33,506 bases of DNA from Pseudomonadota bacterium. GTDB lineage: Bacteria; Pseudomonadota; Alphaproteobacteria; Micavibrionales; Micavibrionaceae. The notes beneath the pieces are model-generated. The model ran no database searches. It saw only the letters and a list, made by a program, of their open reading frames with translations, and had not been told where the DNA came from. Shown here one piece after another: positions 28,923 through 33,506 of this stretch. The DNA lies in the NCBI GenBank assembly GCA_016198545.1, contig JACQIJ010000060.1:1-33506 (forward strand), written 5' to 3'. The position numbers were made by a program, and so were the translations under genes. Each line of letters begins with the position of its first letter. Within the stretch, counting starts at the first letter, position 1.

Positions 28923-29977
28923 AAATCATCCTGTCCTGCGCGATGTCCGCAGACGGATATCTCGACGATTCATCGCCGCGGCGGCTTATCCTTTCCAGCC
29001 CCGAAGATCTGGCGGAGATTCAAAAACTGCGCGCATCATGCGACGCCATCCTCGTGGGCGCGGAAACCGTGCGCAAGGACAACCCCTCTCTTTGCACGCG
29101 CGATGAACAAGCCCGTCAGGAACGGATTGACAGGGGACTGCCACCAGACCCCGTCAAGGTTGTCCTGACTTCCTCGGGAGACATGGATCCGTCATCGCGG
29201 TTTTTCATGAAAGGAAACGGGAAAAAGATCGTCTATCATACCAAAAAGAAAAATAATCTGTTGCTACCCCAAGCAACGCCGGTTCATGTGGACAGCCTTA
29301 TCGGCTTAATAGCAGACTTGGAAAACCGCAACATGGGAAGGCTTCTCGTTGAAGGGGGCGCGCGCACCCTGACGCAGTTTCTGGAAGCCGGACTGTTCGA
29401 TGAAGCGCGTGTTGCCGTCGCACCCATAAAGCTCGGAAGCAAAGGCGCAGCGCACCTGCCCTTGCAGGATTTCAAGGATCGTCTGAAGCTTAGAAAAACG
29501 GAACGTCACGGTGAAACGGACGTTTTCTGGTATAACCCCGCGGACAAAGCCCTGCTGGCCCGCGCGACGGAACTGGCGTTTCTGTGCCCGCCGACGGACA
29601 GGGCATATTGCGTGGGCGCATTAATTGCGTCAAAGGACGGCGCCGTCCTCTCGACCGGCTACAGCCGCGAGTGGGAAGGAAACTGGCACGCCGAGGAAAT
29701 CGCCATCGAAAAAGCGCGGCGTGCGGGAACGGATTTGACGGGGGCCGCTATTTATTCATCTATGGAGCCGTGCCACCCGCGCCTTTCGGGAAAAAAATCG
29801 TGCACGGAGCATATTGCCGACAGCGACATCGCGCGCGTCATCTTCTGCCTGAAAGAGCCGCTGCATTTCGTACAGTGCCGCGGCGAGGAACGCCTGCGCG
29901 CAGCAGGGCTGGAAGTTTTCCACGATCTCTCTTCCGCTCCCCGCGCAAGAACGGCAAACGCCGCTTTTTTCCCATAG
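28919..29977 (+). CDS. RibD-like bifunctional protein: N-terminal reductase (RibD_C/DHFR-like), C-terminal cytidine-deaminase-like domain
   Basis: N-terminal 'LSCAMSADGYLDD...CDAILVGAETVRKDNPSL...GRLLVEGGARTL'; C-terminal 'NWHAEEIAIEKA' and 'SMEPCHPRLSGKKSCTEHI'. TTG start overlapping the purB TGA. Confidence 0.82.
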   Translation: MKIILSCAMSADGYLDDSSPRRLILSSPEDLAEIQKLRASCDAILVGAETVRKDNPSLCTRDEQARQERIDRGLPPDPVKVVLTSSGDMDPSSRFFMKGNGKKIVYHTKKKNNLLLPQATPVHVDSLIGLIADLENRNMGRLLVEGGARTLTQFLEAGLFDEARVAVAPIKLGSKGAAHLPLQDFKDRLKLRKTERHGETDVFWYNPADKALLARATELAFLCPPTDRAYCVGALIASKDGAVLSTGYSREWEGNWHAEEIAIEKARRAGTDLTGAAIYSSMEPCHPRLSGKKSCTEHIADSDIARVIFCLKEPLHFVQCRGEERLRAAGLEVFHDLSSAPRARTANAAFFP

Positions 29978-30044
29978 CCGCTTGAAAATAGAAACGACTC
30001 ACCTAATATGGGAGCAAATCAGTACTCTTTAGAGGCGGGTTAAA

Positions 30045-30260
30045 ATGATTGTTTGCAGCTGTAATGCATTCGGAGATGATGAAATAAACGCCTTTCTTTC
30101 AGGCATCCCCGACAAGAGAACTTCCGTAAAAGAGACGTACAAAGCCTGCTCCAACGGAAAAAAGCCGCATTGCGGCGCCTGCACACAACATACGCTGAAG
30201 GATATGGTCGATGAGCATAATAAAGGTATAAAAGCGCCCGACGACCCGCCGGCGCCTTGA
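30045..30260 (+). CDS. Bacterioferritin-associated ferredoxin-like [2Fe-2S] protein
   Basis: 'MIVCSCNAFGDDEINAFL...KKPHCGACTQHTL': CxC near the N-terminus and CxxC later, Bfd-like. Confidence 0.72.
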   Translation: MIVCSCNAFGDDEINAFLSGIPDKRTSVKETYKACSNGKKPHCGACTQHTLKDMVDEHNKGIKAPDDPPAP

Positions 30261-30317
30261 AATAGCCTCAAACATATGGCACGACTCGGTACAGCAGTAA
30301 TCAACCGGAGTCACAGC

Positions 30318-30860
30318 ATGTTGAGATCTTTTTTTCTTTTAATCGGGAGCGTAGCCATTATGACAGCCTCTACCCTTGCAGGCGCGGAAGAGCAGCCTGT
30401 GGACAAAAGCAACCTTCTTTATCTCGACCTGAAGGACGGGCGTGTCACGATACAGATGATGCCCGACATCGCCCCGCAGCATGTGGATCGCATCAAGACA
30501 CTGGTCAAGGAAGGATTTTATGACGGTGTGGTATTTCACCGCGTCATCGACGGGTTCATGGCGCAGACGGGCGACCCCACCGGCACGGGCACGGGCGGAT
30601 CGTCATACCCGGACCTTCCAGCGGAGTTCAGCAAATACGAATACCGCCGCGGTACGATCGGCGCAGCGCGCACAATGGACCCGAACAGCGCAAACTCGCA
30701 GTTCTTCATATGCTTCACCGATGACGGCTGCTCCTTCCTGACGGGACAGTACACCGTCTGGGGACAAGTGACGGAAGGCATGGAACACGTCGATAAAATC
30801 GTCCGCGGCGAGCCGCCGGCCAATCCCGACAAAGTAGTAAAAATGTCTATTGGTGAGTAA
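30318..30860 (+). CDS. Peptidyl-prolyl cis-trans isomerase, cyclophilin type, exported
   Basis: 'FYDGVVFHRVIDGFMAQTGDPTGTGTGGSSYPDLPAEF', 'NSQFFICF', 'LTGQYTVWGQVTEGMEHVDKI'; signal peptide. Start at ATG 30318. Confidence 0.92.
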   Translation: MLRSFFLLIGSVAIMTASTLAGAEEQPVDKSNLLYLDLKDGRVTIQMMPDIAPQHVDRIKTLVKEGFYDGVVFHRVIDGFMAQTGDPTGTGTGGSSYPDLPAEFSKYEYRRGTIGAARTMDPNSANSQFFICFTDDGCSFLTGQYTVWGQVTEGMEHVDKIVRGEPPANPDKVVKMSIGE

Positions 30861-32499
30861 TAACTCTTCCAGCAAGGACTGGTGGCGCGGCGCGGTCGTA
30901 TACCAGATATACCCGCGCAGTTTCGCTGATTCCAACGATGACGGCATCGGCGACCTGAGGGGGATCACGGATAAACTTGATTACGTGACATCGCTGGGCG
31001 TGGACGCCATCTGGCTGTCTCCTTTCTATAAATCGCCAATGAAGGACTACGGCTACGACGTCGCGGATTACTGCGATGTCGACCCGATGTTTGGAACGCT
31101 CGATGATTTCAGGAAACTTCTGGCGAAAGCGCATAAGCTGGGCCTGAAAATCATCATCGACTTCGTCCTAACGCACAGCTCCGATCAGCACAAGTGGTTC
31201 CAGGAAAGCCGCAGCAGCCGCGACAACCCGAAGGCGGACTGGTACATATGGGCCGACGCAAAGCCGGACGGCAGCCCGCCGAACAACTGGCAGGCGCATT
31301 TCGGCGGCCCGTCATGGACATTCGACGTGCGGCGTGGGCAGTATTACTTCCACAACTTCCTGCCGGAGCAGCCGGATATCAACCTGCGCAGCCCCGGCGC
31401 GCGCAAGGCGATTTTCGACGCGGCGCGGTTCTGGCTCGACATGGGCGTGGACGGGTTCCGGCTGGACGCGGCATTGCATTATTTCTGCGACCCGTCCCTA
31501 AAAGACAACCCGTCCAATCCAAATCCATCCTCATCATGGCTTGAACACCAGACGCCGTTTTCGATGCAAAAGCACGAAAACGACATCCACATCCCCGACA
31601 CGCTGGCATTTATGGAAGAACTGCGCGCCCTGATGGACAAGTATGACGGACGCATGGGCGTTGCGGAAATCGGCGGCGAGCGCGGCATCATATTGGCAGC
31701 CCAGTACACGGACGGCCCCAAACGCATCCACACCGCCTACAATTTCAGCCTTATCACCGGCGACACGGCCAGCGCATCCCGAATCCACGGCGCGCTGGGG
31801 GAATTCATGGACCAGCCGGGCGACGGATGGCCGTCATGGGCCTTTTCAAACCATGACGTGCCGCGCATCGCCAGCCGGTGGTTCTCCGACAAATCCCCGT
31901 GCGCGCACAACCCGCGTTTTTCAAAAATGCTGATAGCCCTGCTGTGTTCCCTGTATGGATCCGTCTTCATCTATCAGGGCGAAGAACTGGGCCTGCCCGA
32001 AGCGCAGATCGCATTCGAGGACATACAGGACCCGTGGGGCAAGTTCCTGTATCCCCTTTGGCAGGGGCGCGACGGATGCCGTACGCCGATGCCGTGGCAG
32101 GCCGGGAAAAAGAACGGCGGTTTCTGCAAGACAAAGCCGTGGCTGCCCGTGCCTGGCGCGCATACAAAGCTTGCTGTGGACAGGCAGGAAAAAGAAAAGG
32201 ATTCCACCCTGCGCTTCACGCGCGAATTCCTGAAATGGAGAAAAACGCAGCCCGCCCTTGTCAGGGGCGATATCGACTTTCTCGAAACAGGCAATGACGA
32301 TATCCTGGTCTATACGCGCACGCTGGGTGGATCGTCCATCCTGTGCCTTTTCAACCTGTCAGGAGAAACAAAAATCCTGAAAAAAAGCGCAGGCGCAGCC
32401 CTGTTCAACGCCGGGGAACAAACCGGAATGCCGACCGGCGGCACGGTAACCCTGCCGCCTTACGGGTTTTCTTTCTCCCCGGTTGTTTCAGAGAACTGA
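30850..32499 (+). CDS. GH13 alpha-glucosidase / oligo-1,6-glucosidase-like
   Basis: 'AVVYQIYPRSFADSNDDGIGDLRGI', 'DFVLTHSSDQHKWF', 'GVDGFRLDAALHYF', 'GVAEIGGE', 'FSNHDVPRIASR'. TTG or GTG start overlapping the PPIase stop. Confidence 0.93.
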   Translation: MVSNNSSSKDWWRGAVVYQIYPRSFADSNDDGIGDLRGITDKLDYVTSLGVDAIWLSPFYKSPMKDYGYDVADYCDVDPMFGTLDDFRKLLAKAHKLGLKIIIDFVLTHSSDQHKWFQESRSSRDNPKADWYIWADAKPDGSPPNNWQAHFGGPSWTFDVRRGQYYFHNFLPEQPDINLRSPGARKAIFDAARFWLDMGVDGFRLDAALHYFCDPSLKDNPSNPNPSSSWLEHQTPFSMQKHENDIHIPDTLAFMEELRALMDKYDGRMGVAEIGGERGIILAAQYTDGPKRIHTAYNFSLITGDTASASRIHGALGEFMDQPGDGWPSWAFSNHDVPRIASRWFSDKSPCAHNPRFSKMLIALLCSLYGSVFIYQGEELGLPEAQIAFEDIQDPWGKFLYPLWQGRDGCRTPMPWQAGKKNGGFCKTKPWLPVPGAHTKLAVDRQEKEKDSTLRFTREFLKWRKTQPALVRGDIDFLETGNDDILVYTRTLGGSSILCLFNLSGETKILKKSAGAALFNAGEQTGMPTGGTVTLPPYGFSFSPVVSEN

Positions 32500-33125
32500 C
32501 TTCCCTTGGCCGCCTGCGGCGGTCTCAGCTTATCGGCAAGACCAATCAACTGCGACGTTATCTTTTCCATGTGTTCCGGATTGCGAAGGGGATCGGACGT
32601 TTCGATCCGCAGAACGGACTGATTTTCATCAAAAAATAAAAGGGAAATGGAGTTTTTCTTCGCGAAAAGAACTTTCAGGACTTTCAGTCTTTCCGGCGTC
32701 AGGTATGTCACGAGACGTTCAGCGCTCCTGGTCTTGATAACGTGACTGGCCGCCCAATCCTTGTCATCCGACGACCATGTCTCATCCAGATCGAGCGTGG
32801 AAATGAAGGCGGCATATTCCTTTGTCGCAATCGCGGCTGCCGTCGGCATGCCTGCTCCCATTTCAATTTCCACGACCGTTACAAAACGCTGACCGCGCAC
32901 ATCGTTAGTGCGCTGGGCATCCGTGAACAACGATATCTTGTAATTGCCGAGTTTTCCCGTCAGCAGGGGCGGGCCGGTCATTTTTCCCGCATGATATTCC
33001 ATGCCGTGCTTTTTGCCGAATGCGGCCCATGCCTTTTTCTGCTGGTAAAGGATGACCATGGACCACCCGAAAACCGTCAACAGAAAAGCAGAAAGCAATA
33101 TCCAGATTATCAGCCAGAACCACAT
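32460..33125 (-). CDS. Hypothetical membrane-anchored protein
   Basis: 221 aa with one N-terminal TM segment; convergent 40 bp overlap with the GH13 gene; strong coding-like composition. Confidence 0.65.
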   Translation of the reverse strand: MWFWLIIWILLSAFLLTVFGWSMVILYQQKKAWAAFGKKHGMEYHAGKMTGPPLLTGKLGNYKISLFTDAQRTNDVRGQRFVTVVEIEMGAGMPTAAAIATKEYAAFISTLDLDETWSSDDKDWAASHVIKTRSAERLVTYLTPERLKVLKVLFAKKNSISLLFFDENQSVLRIETSDPLRNPEHMEKITSQLIGLADKLRPPQAAKGSQFSETTGEKENP

Positions 33126-33264
33126 CGGCGGAAAAACCTCCCCTTCCCGGATATTCTAACTTTTACCGGGCCACAAGACCATAGCCGCAAAGAAAAATCC
33201 GGCAACCGTTCCGTCGAACAGTTTACCGGATACATGCTAACAATAAATTCAGAAGATCGTAATT

Positions 33265-33492
33265 CTAGCCGCTTTCAGCGCACCCCTGCCGCAGCAGGGA
33301 TTCGCTTATGCTTATTTCATGCTCAAGGCCCGAAATCACAGCCTGCACAGCCGTTTCCGAGGGTAAAGTCCCCGGCGTCAGCAAATGCAGGATAGCCTTC
33401 AGGTGAGAAAGATAAACGCCGCATCTCTCCAAAGACAGCCTGCAGCAGAGGAAAACCGGTTTCCCGGTTCCATTCATAAAGTCCATATCCAT
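33265..33492 (-). CDS. Hypothetical small protein
   Basis: 75 aa from ATG 33492 with GGGAG upstream; no family recognised. Confidence 0.45.
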   Translation of the reverse strand: MDMDFMNGTGKPVFLCCRLSLERCGVYLSHLKAILHLLTPGTLPSETAVQAVISGLEHEISISESLLRQGCAESG

Positions 33493-33506
33493 GATAACTC
33501 CCACAC

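Noticed and set aside
1-33506. CRISPR array, tRNA/rRNA genes, insertion sequences, retrons or toxin-antitoxin pairs
   Set aside because: Looked for regularly spaced direct repeats, tRNA-like cloverleaf/TTCGA motifs, transposase or reverse-transcriptase motifs and small paired ORFs; none found by eye.

Overview
This window reads as a compact alphaproteobacterial chromosome segment. The main clues to lineage are a MucR-family regulator, a DUF484-xerC pair, PAS-type histidine kinases and exported MsrA. Most of it is housekeeping: xerC, ssb, a Lon-type protease, uvrA, rlmJ, trkH, recX, prfC, mucR, nadC, an OmpR/EnvZ-like pair, ilvE, msrA, purB, a RibD-like fusion, a Bfd-like ferredoxin, a PPIase and a GH13 alpha-glucosidase. 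Several small secreted or membrane proteins of unknown function are interspersed. I found no tRNA or rRNA gene, CRISPR array, transposon, phage cluster or recognisable defence island. The best second-look items are: (1) a decamer-phased intergenic hairpin between convergent ilvE and msrA, followed by a second short motif; (2) a Lon-family protease whose N-terminal region does not look like the usual Lon substrate-binding domain and is joined by a (GAT)4-GAC-(GGC)4-(GAT)4 encoded Asp/Gly linker; (3) a RibD-like protein with domains in reversed order; (4) an acid-ceramidase/NAAA-like N-terminal nucleophile hydrolase between prfC and an acyl-CoA dehydrogenase gene; (5) a perfect inverted repeat overlapping a good promoter upstream of a DUF2946-like / beta-barrel / secreted-protein cluster. 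No complete new multi-gene system is demonstrated. All calls come from reading the sequence and recalled family motifs; no database search was run.
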